From contig NW_026970922.1 in NCBI RefSeq assembly GCF_963678635.1, positions 1-64,000 on the forward strand: a stretch of DNA of 64,000 bases, written 5' to 3'. The number at the start of each line of letters is the position of its first letter. Position 1 is the stretch's first letter. This document shows, piece after piece, positions 50,892 through 62,969 of the stretch. The stretch is from Symsagittifera roscoffensis. Taxonomy: Eukaryota; Xenacoelomorpha; Acoela; Convolutidae. Below the pieces are notes generated by a model. The model searched no databases. It was given only the letters and a program-made list of their open reading frames with translations, and had not been told where the DNA came from. A program made the position numbers and the translations under genes.

Positions 50892-53409
50892 GACATCTGT
50901 GTGCGCGAAATGCTACCGTCTCTCCCTCCCCAGAAAGGCCCCCGCCTACCCACCTTCACGTTTAACTCCCTCTCTAAATTTTTGTGTTTCGCGCTCAATT
51001 AAATTGGGCATCATCAAAAATACATAGAAAAAAAATAATTTAAATGTAGAAAAAAGCAAGCAAATGCATATGATATTTATGCCGCGATAAACATGAATGA
51101 TGGCTGAAGTGTCTTATAAAGCTCAAAATAAATAGGTTGTTTTTAGATACGAAAACAAGTGTGATTAAAGGTAGGAAGTTAGGAGGAGGAAGGGTGGGGG
51201 TGTCGCTACTTTTAATAAAATAATATCTCGATGTTCTACAGAGTTTTACTTGTATAACTATACCTTGAGTTTTTGTTTTCCGTTTTAATATTTTTTAATA
51301 TAAAGTGATATATTCATGTGTTTAAACTATTATGTGCCAACCCAACCGTCTTATCTACAAGATAAAAACTTTATTTCCCTCATCAATTGTTGTAGAATAT
51401 AACTGATTTTCCTTCAAACTAATAACACCTCACCTTAACAATGTCTCAAATTTATATCGATTTCTCTCAAAACCGTAAAAAATGATGTTAACTAATACCA
51501 GTAGCGGATTTGGGAGAGCTCTGAAAAAAATTTGGTCAATCTAAAAAAGGGTAAACAAAGCTTTTGAAATGCGCCCCCCTCGAGAAATCCTAGATTCTCC
51601 ACTGACTAAAATCAATCACGAGCCAAATATTTCTACATCTACTATCATTCGTTTAATAGTTGATTAGGGATTTTTTTTTAATTTTGAGTTTTTTATATTT
51701 GGTTGGCCAATTTGATATTGGAAATGCGAGCCATTTTTTTTTAACTTGAGGGTTTGTTGGTCAAATTTTAACTCGTACAAGGTGTTGGTGTTGCGTCGAA
51801 CTCCACGGGAAAACGCGATTCCCCGAAACTCCGCTTTTGAGAAATTTCGCTTTTGAGACTTGGCGTGGTAGGCTTTGGATCAAAAAAAGTACCATGCCCA
51901 TAAGGTATAAAGTCTAAATATCTCTGTCTATATGGGTTTAGATGTTATTCAGTTAAATTGGCTTGCTTGTAGTCTATATACTTATTCCCTAAAATTCAAT
52001 TGTAGTAAAGCAACACTTTTCAATTGCAGTAAATTGAGTCTTTTCAATTTAGCGAGGCTTTTTATCTGACCATTGAACTCATTACCAATTACGCAGTTTC
52101 GCAGCTAAAATAAAATACTTTCTTAATATTAATGTTAGTGAGTCTCTTGTTTAAACGAATAGCAAAGATGGTCAGGTCATCTAAAGCAATAATAGTTTTG
52201 ACTACCTATAATTTGATCGAAATATGTAAAATTTGGCTTTGTTTCTCAATGCATTGTAAAGCTATCTTAAAAGACGGACAAGACTTCTCGTAACAAGTCA
52301 AAGCCCTAAGTACTCCGATTCCCTTTGATGACCATGAAAATCTTTTCGCTGGAAAAAACGATGGAAAATGCAATTGAAATTGAGATTTTTTCAGATTTTT
52401 TCAAAAGTTTCATCAAATTATACCCCAACACCTCAATAGCAAAATCACAATGAAGATGGTCATAATATTTTTTTTACCAATAGTAATAGGAAAAATCACA
52501 ATGTAGATGGTCATAATAATTTTTTTAACCAGTCTGGGCTGTAATAGGAAAGACCCGTTAAGTACAAAGTGACGCATATAATGTCGTGTAACGTATCAAA
52601 AGTCAAAAAAGTATGGCCTCAATTGAATTTAGAATGATTTAATTCGCCGCTTGCTCGTTATAAGAATACAATATACCACGCGTTAAAAGATGTTTTCAAA
52701 CCTCCTTTATGAAAAACGCAAGACAACGGTATTGTCAGGATGCTTAGCTAGAGAGTCGAACTTAGTTCGAGCAAGGAAAGCCAAACCAAACATAAGTATT
52801 CAGTCATTTTCTTCAAAATTTGTTGCGAAAAGATCAAACGAACTTCATCAATAATAAAAAAATAATCTCAGGTAAAACATATTTTTTAAATTTTCAACTC
52901 AAGTCATCATTAGCTTTCAAAAATTGTTTTGCTCATTTAAAAACTGTTAGCTAGACATAATGGAAGGAGAGTATCCCACACAGGTTTACCATATAATTTC
53001 CAGTAAAAAGAGAATTTTCTGTTTATTCAGTTCCTTTCATTTTTATGCGTACATAAACTCATTTGAAATTTCTGTCATAAAAATTAGCTCATTCATCAAA
53101 AATTTAAGATAGCATGTTTTCTAAATATCAAAAATAGGTTGCTAAGTATTTCGCGTCAATAAATTACTTTTTGTTTAAAAGATAACCAGAAAATTCAAAG
53201 ATTTTCTCAAATAACTTATTTTTTTGGTTAAGTGGTAATATTCTCACGTAGAAAAACCTTTTGAAACTTGGTTAAATAAATTAAAAATAGTAGTTTTTTT
53301 TGAATGGCTAGAAATGCTTTACTCTCCAAATATGGTAAATTAGTATCCTGGTCTTTTTTCATTTTGATAAATTGCAGTTTATTTTAGCATATAAAAGCAG
53401 AAAATATTA
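50892..53409. other. Downstream of the GPCR gene: no gene, degraded repeats
   Basis: A short family C remnant lies at 51499-51603 (AGTAGCGGATTTGGGAGAGC ... TCGAGAAATCCTAGATTC). A degraded minus-strand family A lies at about 52272-52825 (ACAAGACTTCTCGTAACAAG ... TTCTTCAAAATTTG). A ~52-bp duplicate of AAAATCACAATG(A/T)AGATGG lies at 52441 and 52493. The remainder is AT-rich without a signal. Confidence 0.5.
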
Positions 53410-53943
53410 CAAAACTGCTTGTATCAGGGCGAAACACTGAATGTTCCGACTGCCTTTTAAGGTTTCATGGAGCAGTAATAGCATCAAAAAATTAAATGTA
53501 ATAAAACAAATTGAATTTTTTTTTTCTAAAATTTGAAATTTTTTAATGAAAATCATCCCCCCACACGCCATTAAAAAGTACAAAAGGATAGATTTCGCTC
53601 CTTGTAACAAATCAATATTGGCAAATAAGTTTTGTTAAGCCAATTTGGAACGACTTCTAAGACGGATTAACTCTCGGCTTACGCGTTTAAAGCGCGAAAT
53701 ATATAGTGCGTTAATTGTCCCAAATTGGCCAAAATGGCAATCTTTAAACCCCCATAATTTTATGAAAAATGATCACAGGTGAAGTATCTTTTCAAGTTTG
53801 AGCTCAAGACAACAATACTTTTCGAATGATATAAAAAAATTCCGTAAAAAATGGCTAGATAAAAAGTAGAAATTTGTCTGAAGAAAAAAAACTCCACCCC
53901 GAGCACAAATATTCCGTTAGTTTCGTATCGAAAGTCGGAACAA
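53410..53943 (-). mobile_element. Family A, full length
   Basis: It starts CAAAACTGCTTGTATCAGGG and ends TTTCGTATCGAAAGTCGGAA then CAA. It is close to the consensus of 37016. Confidence 0.88.
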
Positions 53944-54132
53944 AAACCGCTGTAACATATAAAATTCACTTTCGACCCAATTGAATTAATAAAAATGTTC
54001 TAGAGTTTTTATTTTGGAATTTTTACGACAAATTTTTCTCATATTGGAATTAAGTGATAAGCAGTTTTTCCATACACTTCACGTATGAAATAGCTGGATA
54101 GGCATTCTTTTCATGGAATTGTTTGATAGTCA

Positions 54133-54738
54133 TTGTTCTGACCATTGAAAATCGGGAGGAACTTTGTATTCGGTTGTGTTTCAGTTTTTTTTTTGTTTTT
54201 CGCGCTAAATCAGGTACCACGAATAATAATCAGACTAGATTCCGGGCGATATCTCTTAATAAAACCTTATCAGTTGTGATTCGAATGATTTTAAAGTTTT
54301 CTTGGAAGAATTCCCAGTGGCGAGAAAAACCGGTTTAAATTTTTCAGTTTTTCGTCTGAGTTCGACCAAATGAAGTGAAAATAACTTGTTGAATTGTTTA
54401 TTTAGGCTCAAAAATCTTGACGCTTTCCATTGGAAACTAGTTTTCATAGCTATATTTGGCACGTCCCTGGCAAGAAATTTTGTTTTAATTTTCAAAAATA
54501 TTGTTAAAAAATTGAAAAAAAAAACGATTTGTTTTTGCTTTTTTGTTATTAATTTTTTTTGAAGACAGCTGGCGTCAATTATAACTAATTTACTTGCTTT
54601 TTACGCAAGTGTATAGCTTTATCATCACTCCACGAAACTAATTTGAAGAACTTAATAATTTCAAGAACTTTTTTTTGGAGTTTTTATGAATATGGTTGGA
54701 TCATTCTGTACTACCTTCTCAGCACCGGGCTATCCTTA
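54133..54738 (+). mobile_element. Family E element, longest copy
   Basis: The start is TTGTTCTGACCATTGAAAAT. The interior GCGAGAAAAACCGGTTTAAA is shared with 47505. The end is ATGGTTGGATCATTCTGTAC, a degraded hairpin and GGGCTATCCTTA. Confidence 0.6.
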
Positions 54739-54834
54739 TTCTTTTTATGGAATTTTCGCGCATGAAAGTCAACCCGGGTAAATAATCCTTTAATTTGTCA
54801 GAATCTGTAAACAAAATTAAATGTCTTACATTAG

Positions 54835-55711
54835 AAATGTTTTCCCTAGAACTGTAATAATGTTCAGGTTAAGCAAAACTCAGTATCGGAACTGCAGATA
54901 TGGGCTCACTCATTTCTGATATCATTTTTTTCCCAAAACGCTGAAACTTTAGTTGTTTAAATAGAAAGTTTATATTTAATTTATGGAAGCAGTTAGCTCG
55001 CGAAATGTTTTCCCTAGAATTGTAATAATGTCAGGTTAAACAAAACTCAAAATCGGAACTGCCGATCTGGGCTCACTAATTTCTGATATCAATTTTTTTT
55101 CAAAACGCTGAAACTTTAGTTTTCTAAAAGAGAAAAGTTATTGTTCCGACTTTCGATACAAAAGTAACGGAATATTTGTGCTCGGGGTGGGTTTTTTTTT
55201 CTTCAGAAAAATTTCGACTTTTTAACTAGCCATTTTCTTGCGGAATTTTTTTAAATATCATTCGAAAGCTATTGTTGTCCTGAGCATGAATTTGAAAAGA
55301 TATTTTACCTGTGATCATTTTTCATAAAGTTACGGGGGTTTAAAGACTGCCATTTTGGCCAATTTGGGACAATTAACGCGCGATAAATTTCGCGCTATTA
55401 ACGCGTAAGCGGAGATTTAATCCGTCCTAGAAATCGGTCCAAATTGGTTCAATGATGATTTTATGCCATAACTGATTTGTTAATAGGCGCAAAGTTTATC
55501 ACTTTATACTTAATATGACGTGTGGGGGATGTTTTTACATAAAATCTCAAATTTTTTCAAAATTTTTTTTTAATTATTTTTACTAAAACATTGAAATTTT
55601 TCATTTTATTAATGCTCCATAGACCTTAAAAGGCAGTCGGAACATTCAGGGCTTCGCCCTGATACGAGCAGTCTTGTATTTGATTTATGGAAGCAGTTAG
55701 CTCGCGAATTC
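54835..55711. repeat. 168-bp tandem duplication, second copy interrupted by family A
   Basis: AAATGTTTTCCCTAGAA starts at 54835 and 55003. Copy 1 is 54835-55002. Copy 2 is 55003-55140 plus 55677-55711, resuming with TATTTGATTTATGGAAGCAG. The interruption is exactly one family A element. Copies differ at scattered positions. Confidence 0.85.
55141..55676 (+). mobile_element. Family A, full length, with empty-site comparison
   Basis: The start is TTGTTCCGACTTTCGATACA and the end CCCTGATACGAGCAGTCTTG. It lies inside tandem copy 2, so tandem copy 1 shows the pre-insertion sequence. Removing 55141-55676 restores a segment of the same length as copy 1 at that point (…GTTATATTTGATTTATGG vs …TTTATATTTAATTTATGG), so no target-site duplication is needed. 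Confidence 0.9.
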
Positions 55712-57192
55712 GCGTTGAGGTCTGGGTGCAAGTTTTGCCTTGATTGCAACTGGGTAATTTTCAGCCAATCAGAATCCAGGGAGGTTGATGAAAATACTTG
55801 GAAGGTCTGTTTGGAAGGCGAGTCCTTTTTTGAATAAAATATCCGCCGAAAAGAGTTGCTGTCTGCTATGATTATTATTCTTTTTGTAATTGCTATAATT
55901 TCGAACTCAAATATTAGTTTTGGTAATAACACGGGTTGAGCTCTTAGTTATAATTATCGATAAAAATTGCTTACCCACTCTTAGTAAAATTTTCATCGAT
56001 TTTTCCGTGCTATTTCATAGCTAAATTAATTCGCGCTTGTTTATTGAAGAACTTTGATAGCGTAGCAATAATTCATCGATGAGTTGACAATTAAAAAGTT
56101 TTAATGAAACTGAGCTAAACTAGCGATGCAAAATCGCTAATTTATCGCTGAAAAACATAACTTTTAAAACAAATTGTAGCAAAAAATAACCCACAAAATA
56201 CGATAATGCTAAGATAATGGTTCATGATAGAATGAGTTAATCAAACAACTCACAAGCCAAGTTGTTGGACGCCTGATTAATTCAAAACGCATTTTTTGGC
56301 GTCCATTGTTTGAAACTGATATCTCAAGCCTCTCCTAATTGAATTGACTGTTCAAACATAACAAATATGTGCGCAGAAAAATTGAAAAATTATTTCGCTT
56401 TTATCTAAACTGAGGATAAAATTTTTCATGGTAAAAGTTAAATTCCAATGAAATATGATGCTGTCCAATTCGATAACTCATTTTTGAACTATTTTTTCTG
56501 AATCTTTAATGTGTTTTAAAGAGGAGGTTGTCATTTTAATTTTATTGAGGAATAACTAGTAGCTTTGTGCAGGTAAGGTTACATCGCCCACGTGAGAATT
56601 TCTTTTCTGAGTGTGTTACTGATTCATCGTCTTTTTAAATTAAAGTTGAAAAGTTTACTCACAAATAAAATGACTGCTTTGCACTTTCTTTTCATGGCTC
56701 AGAAGCAAAAGCTACTTTTTTGATTATTTTCATTTTCAAAAGAGTTGCATCACCTTCAACCAACAAGCTTCACTATCACAATCACCTCTACTATTAAGAG
56801 TATCAACAAAAAGATATCGCTATGCTTTTTTCTATGCTTCGTTTTATATTTTGATCACTCTCAATCAGGGTGCGAATCTATGACTTTGCATTTTGTACGT
56901 AAGAAATTAAAAATATTAGCCTGATTTGTTGAAAACAATTGACTTTTTTTTGATGAATATGGAGGTGTTTTTCTTTAAAACATTGCAAAAATTTATTCAA
57001 TTTTGTTTTGAAAACAAAATTTTGTCATAGTTTTTGACTTTTTGCACTATTTTCATTAAATTATTGAGTTTCAGAAAAAAAAATTTAATTGCAAAATATA
57101 AAAAAAAACTACTAAAAACCAATTATTTACAAACATCAATCAAAGAGTTGCCGAACAGCCAGCAAGAATTTTTATCGATCTCAAAAATGGTC
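55712..57192. other. No feature seen
   Basis: AT-rich sequence with no recognisable exon, RNA gene or listed repeat family. Confidence 0.4.
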
Positions 57193-57393
57193 CATTATGA
57201 GGCCAAACTGTGCTTTTTGTGCATTGTACATGGATTCCGAAACAAGAACGCTCATTTGTTCTTCTTTTGTTCTTTACTTTCCTTTGATTGTTTCGTCAAA
57301 ACTTTAACATGTTTAAAGACTTGTCTCTGGAATCCAGGAACATACAGACACAAAATTGTGCGCCTATCTAGATCACAGTTTGGCCTAGTAATG
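57193..57393. mobile_element. Family B short element (201 bp)
   Basis: The ends are CATTATGAGGCCAAACTGTG and CACAGTTTGGCCTAGTAATG. It contains CATGGATTCCGAAACAAG and CTTGTCTCTGGAATCCAGG. The long plus-strand frame at 57034-57549 runs through it and is not a gene. Confidence 0.8.
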
Positions 57394-57762
57394 TCGAAGT
57401 TCCATTGCTTGTGTTTTTTTAATGCAACCTGGCGCAGAAAAACTTTCAACTTCATCTTTTTAGACAGATTTGATAGCAGATCGTCACTAGGTAAGTGGAA
57501 GTCGTCGACTGGTGTTTCAACAAAACTTAAATCAAGAATTTCGGGGTAGTCCATATCAACATGCTCAGCTACTTTTCACATCATCTGCCTTGTTCGGGTT
57601 GATTTTCAGTGGTGCTGGCTTATATCCGCTGTTTTTCGTTAAAATACATTCGCACGATCTCAACCATGTGCCAAACTGGGGCATTGAAATGAGCCAAGAA
57701 AGCCACAGCGATTGTTTGGGTGAAAACTCGACATAGAAGAAACTGGAATTGAGGAAAGACAA
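57394..57762 (-). pseudogene. Possible decayed coding fragment, unrecognised
   Basis: On the minus strand, two adjacent frames read MSFLNSSFFYVEF...KINPNKADDVKSS (57762-57568) and then MDYPEILDLSFVETPVDDF...NLSKKMKL (57554 down to about 57430). They are less AT-driven in composition than the surroundings. They are separated by a stop and cut by the family B element. They could be a remnant of the same kind of element as the polymerase relic further on, but I recognise no domain. Confidence 0.25.
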
Positions 57763-58968
57763 AAGAAATGGTTTTGAGCCGAGAAAGCAGGCAGTTGAGT
57801 GTAGTTAATTTGAAAATTTTATAGGTCCTAAGACTATGTTAGAACTACTCTCAAATAAAATTCAGCCAATCAGATTTGAACTCAATTACTTACACTGAAG
57901 TCGTGTCCAATCAGATTTCAATTTCCTTTTTAGATTTTTTTTGAAATAAATGATGTACTCAATCAAAATGGAAGTTCCAATTTGAGATGTTTGAAGCTTT
58001 TTTCAATTCCCACCAGAATTAAAGTCAACAAAAAAGTAATCGGGAAAATAAATCATTAAAAGTTGTGCGCTGTGAAAACAAGAAATATTGCCGATATAGC
58101 TAACAAAAAAAAATGATTGAAGGTCTCTTTGCAAGTTTTCTCAACCAGTCAACAGAGTTATATGAGAAACTGCTGATTTTGGAGAAAGTAGCGAAGTCTT
58201 TTGAATATGATATAAATTTGGGAGGCAAGTTGGATTGCTGTAAATTTCACAAAAACATTAAACTTAAGATTTTATACCGAACTAATCTACAACATTGTGA
58301 GTTTTGAAAATGTTTTTTGGTAATGGAGGAAACATGAACAAATTTCAGCTTTCGTTAGGGATAAAAAGTGTATTTAATATTTTATTATGTGAGTTTTTCT
58401 TACATTTCAAATAATCCAGAAAAGTAATAGGTTTTATTTTTGACAAGTGTTAACCAGTTTTAAGTTTGAAGCTTTGACAAAATAAAAAAAAAACACTTGC
58501 TCAATCAAACAACTTGGTTTCTTCTATAAAAATCATTAATTGCTGATTTGAACAACTCGGTTTTGTAGAACAAAACGTTCAAAAAATGATGAAAAAGCGC
58601 CCAAATGATAAAAAAAATGCCCAAAACCGTCTTTTCAAGCATGAAAAAAAATCAAAACTTCAACTTAACTCCCATTATAATTTACGCTTAAAACAAAAGT
58701 TCCATATATTGTAAAACAATTTGAAACAAAAATTCAGAGTTTTTTCAAAGTAAATTTAAATCTCCAACTTAAATTTCAGGGATGTTTCAAGTCTCCTAAA
58801 CTCATAATTACTCAGAACAAGTTTCTTTTTTTTGTACACGCTTACCCCCCTCCCATTTTCTTAGATACCATTTTCTTAGATACCAAAAACGAGAAAAAGA
58901 AACGCGAGGACTATGGTAAAACATATGTTCGCCAACAGGTAGCTCGAAACCAGAATGGGCTATAGTAG
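57763..58968. other. No gene recognised
   Basis: A 64-residue frame at 58113-58307 has mixed composition but no family that I recognise. An 18-bp tandem duplicate (CATTTTCTTAGATAC) lies at 58853-58885. Confidence 0.4.
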
Positions 58969-61300
58969 TTGTTTCTAGATAAGATTGTAACTGTTTTAAA
59001 TACAATCAACAATAATGAAAATCACATTGGCAAAAAGCACGCGCCATCAAGCTCCAAGCTGACAACGGTTTGCTCGACTTCTGAAAAAAATTTCCGAATT
59101 ATTATCCTCTCCAAGAAGGTCGTAAGAAGGTTGATGGAGTATAACAACGAAACCCAAGTGATAGTATAGCGGACATAAATCAGATGGTGGAGGAGGAAGA
59201 GGAAGATGGTAGCAAGTTTAATGAGAAGATGGGAGCTGTTCAACAATTGCTGGTGGATACTGAGACAGGAAACGTGAGGCATAAGGTAAAAAATGGCAAA
59301 TTCTGGCCATAATCCTAAAAGTTTCATAGAGTTTAGTTTCCCTTGAATATTTTAAACTACTTGAAAAAAAATGAAAAAAAAAACATTTTACTTACGGTTT
59401 CAATGTACAAGAGGAAGATGATGTAGGGGAATTGGTTCGATACAGCGGAAGTGTTGACCCAACAGTTAAATTACTGAGGTGCAACAAGCATACGATTCAA
59501 AGAAACAATACTGATAGTCTCTATAAGCGCTTCCCCTATCCTAGTTGTGATAGTTTCTTCAAAAAATCTAAATTTCTTACCCAAAAAGTTGTTAGATGTA
59601 AGGATCGAATAGAATCTAATTACCAAATGACTAAATATCATTGCAAAACCCTCTTTTATCATATACAAGTGTTCAATGTTTCAAATTTTGTTTATGACAA
59701 AGTCTTCAATTATCTTCAATTCGATTTTGAGTCGATGCGTAGTCCTTCAGAACAAAACGGAAAAGTTACAAACTACTAATTGTGCAATTGAAAGTGCTTC
59801 AAATTTCAGTCTCCATTTTGAATCCTTCTGACAAAACAATTTTTATGTACAACAAAAACTCACAGAACTTGATCATTCAATTTGTAAGAAACATCGAGCT
59901 GTTGGCTTCGAAGTGCAAGCTCTAAATGGAAACAAAAATTGAATACCTCGAAGTAGCTGTTTAAGAACCAATGAAAATATGTTTGATCAATTGAATGAGC
60001 AAGGCAAGAGCTATTCAAGTGTAATATTTGAGTATGAGGATGAAGGCATAGAGGACACGGAAGAAGCTGGTTCTTCAACCCATACATGATAATAAAAAGA
60101 AGACAACTCATCAATTTGAAAAAAAATAAGAAGAGATATGTGAATATTTTTGCTTTCAACAGCACTAGATATGACTTGAAACTGATCAAGTTCTACCGGA
60201 TCCCCTATATGATTTTCTATAAAAAAGCATCAGTTCACAAATGTTAGATATCTTTCAAGTTTTTGAGACGTACAATTTTGATCTTGTTTCAGATGTTAAA
60301 TGTTTTGGTATTTTAAAACTTATTGACGCAACAAAAATCTTTGAATGATTTTTGATAGTCTCACAGCTAGCGAAACAAAACACTTCTTGTAGGAACGGTT
60401 TGACAACATAGACAAAATTGATTTTCGAGAATTATTACAATATGAAGCATTTTTTATCAAACTGAGATTCAACAATGCGATAGATAAAGTGGTTACCGCG
60501 CTGAAGAAACCAAGAAAAAGTGGGGAGATAAACAACAGGCACTCAAAAAGCTTCAAATCAAGACAGTGCTTCTATTGGATTGGCATAATAACAATTACCT
60601 ACAGAGAGTTGACAGAAAAACCGAAATATCTGTTTTCAAACATTTTTTGCTCTGACACAACGCTTAAGGTGTAGTTCCAACAAAACTTACTCCAAGCAAT
60701 GCAAAAAAATCCAATTTTATCAGAGCAACGGAAATGATAAATCAAAAAAATACGAGAGTCAAAACTTCCTAATCTTGCAAACATATGTCTGCAAAATCTA
60801 CAAAATAATAAGTTTTCGCCTTTGCGAAATGAACAAAGTATTAGTTGAAAAATCAAAGGAATTGCTGGATTTTCCAATTGATTCAGTCGAAAAACGTTGT
60901 TTGACAAGAATTTTTTAGAAACGCTTCGTCTGCAAAAATTTTGTTGGAAAATATGCAAGCCAATGCTACCCGTACTTAATGTGTCACAATACGCTGTACA
61001 CAAGATGGGAGTTTGGAGTCGATATGCAACAATTCAAAGCAAGGCTAAACGGAAAGGCATTTATTAGAAACTTTTTCTGTCCTTTTATTAAGAAACCAGA
61101 CCAAAAGCAGAAAACCAGAAAAAAAACTGTTTTAAGATGCATGGTTTTTAAAGAGAGGCGTTAAACTGTATATGAATCAATGGGATGCTAGTATCACCTC
61201 ATTATAGATACTACCATGAATTAGATTTCCCTGATGGTCCATCGAAAGATGAATTGACACGAGAAAACATTAAAAAGAATTAATACGAAATTTAGGAAAA
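58969..61300 (+). pseudogene. Relic of a Maverick/Polinton-type B-family DNA polymerase
   Basis: This is a decayed protein-primed-type (DNA_pol_B_2) polymerase gene of a large self-synthesising DNA transposon. Such elements are related to viruses. Pieces appear in the expected order in different frames. There is an acidic segment (MVEEEEEDGSKF, about 59186). A C-x-FF...CKDR cysteine segment at about 59540-59605 is followed by FDFES at 59720-59734, consistent with the first exonuclease motif (DxE). FAFNSTRYDLKLI at 60149 is consistent with the second. A stretch from YPYLMCHNTLYTRWEF (about 60967) leads to VYESMGC (61168-61188). Stops and frameshifts separate the blocks, so it cannot make a functional enzyme. 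The family call rests on motif order and recollection of the family, not on a search. A distant relative could not be excluded. Confidence 0.55.
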
Positions 61301-61507
61301 TTGGGAGAGTGAGAGAAGTTAACAGCCATTGACATGATAAAAATGTTGTCAGAAGTTGCGTTTTATACAAAAAAACCTCTCTCTACAGGTTTCCTTTCAG
61401 CCCAAAAAAGCGGTTCATTTTTGGGTAAACTCAGTGTGACTCAAAGACTGAATATATATGAGAATACTTTGTATGAAGTTGAGTTGCTACAATCTACAGT
61501 TGAGCAA
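61165..61507 (+). repeat. Polymerase-relic segment, arm 1 of an inverted duplication
   Basis: It includes GGATGCTAGTATCACCTCAT, GATTTCCCTGATGG, GAATTGACACGAGAAAACAT and GAATACTTTGTATGAA. The same order is found reversed at 62315-62655 with about three quarters identity by eye. It continues the polymerase relic (KKPLSTGFLSAQK is legible). Confidence 0.75.
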
Positions 61508-62165
61508 AGAGAGCCCAGATTTGCTGACTTTTCATACTGTAGTTAGCCAAGTCGAGATTGTTGGAGTTTTACTGCATATTTCTTCACAAGATTTGGAATG
61601 CAACTTACTTTATAGAAACCGAGATTCATACAAACCCACTTTGCTTACCTCCTGCGGAGAAAGTTATATACATATTTATTCCAACAGATAAGAGCACGAT
61701 TTTTGAAAAACTGAGGGAGAATGACTGAAAATATTCTTTTAAAATTAAGTTTTTCCTTCGAACGTGCTGCAATTCTCCTTAAAAAGCACAATGAACACCA
61801 AGAGCCTGGACATTTTAAAGAGAAATGAAGGCACAGAGAGAGGCTCTGTTCATGCAGAAAGTCCTATTTCTGCTGTAGCAATAGGTCACTTAAATTCAAA
61901 CTAACCAGAAAAAAATAAATAAACGAGTTCTAACGGATTCTGAAGATGGACCTATGGCAAAAAAATGGGGAGTAAACGATAAAACAATCGTTTTATCATC
62001 ATCAAAAATAGAATAGAGAACAGTTAATCAAACGATTGCTACATATGAATAAATAAAGAAAGAAACACTGTAATTTTATTCAAAGCTTTAATTTCAAGAT
62101 GAAGACAGATCCATTCTTTTTATGAGAAAGGATCTGATACAGTGTAAACAAAATACTTACTATGA
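61455..62165 (+). repeat. Direct duplicate, copy 1
   Basis: It contains CTACAGTTGAGCAAAGAGAG, GTGCTGCAATTCTC, GCAGAAAGTCCTATT, ATAGAGAACAGTTAATCA and AAATAAAGAAAGAAA, in the same order as 62970-63690. It overlaps the end of inverted arm 1. Confidence 0.7.
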
Positions 62166-62314
62166 AAACTTTTCAAAGACATCTTCAAGGTTATAAAAAG
62201 TGGTTATAAAAAGTCAAAAATTGAAGTTTCTGAAAACTACTAACCAGGAAAAACTTGTTTTCTTGCATTACTTTGTAAGGAAGGGTATGTTTTGTTAGTA
62301 ACTTTCAGATAAAA

Positions 62315-62655
62315 ATTTGCTCAACTGTAGATTGTAGCAACTCAAATTCATACAAAGTATTCTCATTTGTACTCAGTCTTTTGGCCAACTGAATAAAACC
62401 AAAAAAAGAACAGTTTTTTTGGCTGTTAGGAAACCTTTAGAGAGAGGTCTTTTGTATGAAAAGCAAGTTCTGACAAGATTTTCTATCATGTCAATATTTT
62501 TGAACTTTTCTCACTCTCCCACGTTTCTTAAATTTCGTATCATTTCTTTTTAATGTTTTCTCGGGTCAATTCATCTATCTTGACCCATCAGGGAAATCTA
62601 GTTTATAGTAGCATCCTATAATGATGTGATAGTAGCATCGCTTAGATTCATGCCA
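62315..62655 (-). repeat. Inverted copy of the polymerase-relic segment (arm 2)
   Basis: The reverse complement carries CATGAATCTAAGCGATGC, GATTTCCCTGATGGGTC, GAATTGACCCGAGAAAACAT and GAATACTTTGTATGAATTTG. On the minus strand YKRPLSKGFLTA is legible, clearer than in arm 1. The arms are separated by about 800 bp. Confidence 0.75.
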
Positions 62656-62682
62656 ATTAGCAATCTTTAGAATGATATGTAT

Positions 62683-62763
62683 GAGAGCCTATGAATTAAG
62701 ATAAGGAATAACTTGTTTTCTTACAATATATCATAAGGGAATGATGTTAGTTCATAGGCTCTC
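62683..62763. mobile_element. 81-bp perfect-ended inverted repeat element
   Basis: GAGAGCCTATGAA and TTCATAGGCTCTC form a perfect 13-bp terminal inverted repeat around an AT-rich core. It is a MITE-sized foldback. Confidence 0.6.
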
Positions 62764-62969
62764 AAACACTGCCGAGAAGCATCTTAATGGTTGCTAACTA
62801 GACAATTTTGAGTGCCGAGACTCTTCAAAAAATATTATATTTTTATCTCAAACCTCGTAGCACAAAGCATGGCAAAACTATATACCTATTTTAATAGATG
62901 GGAGTTTTTATTCCCTTTTTTAATACATGACTTCTAGGCCAGTGAGGCTGAATGCAGCTGATAATACAT

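Noticed and set aside
57034-57549. Longest plus-strand frame (171 residues)
   Set aside because: It runs straight through a complete family B element and AT-rich flanks and shows no domain. It is open by chance.
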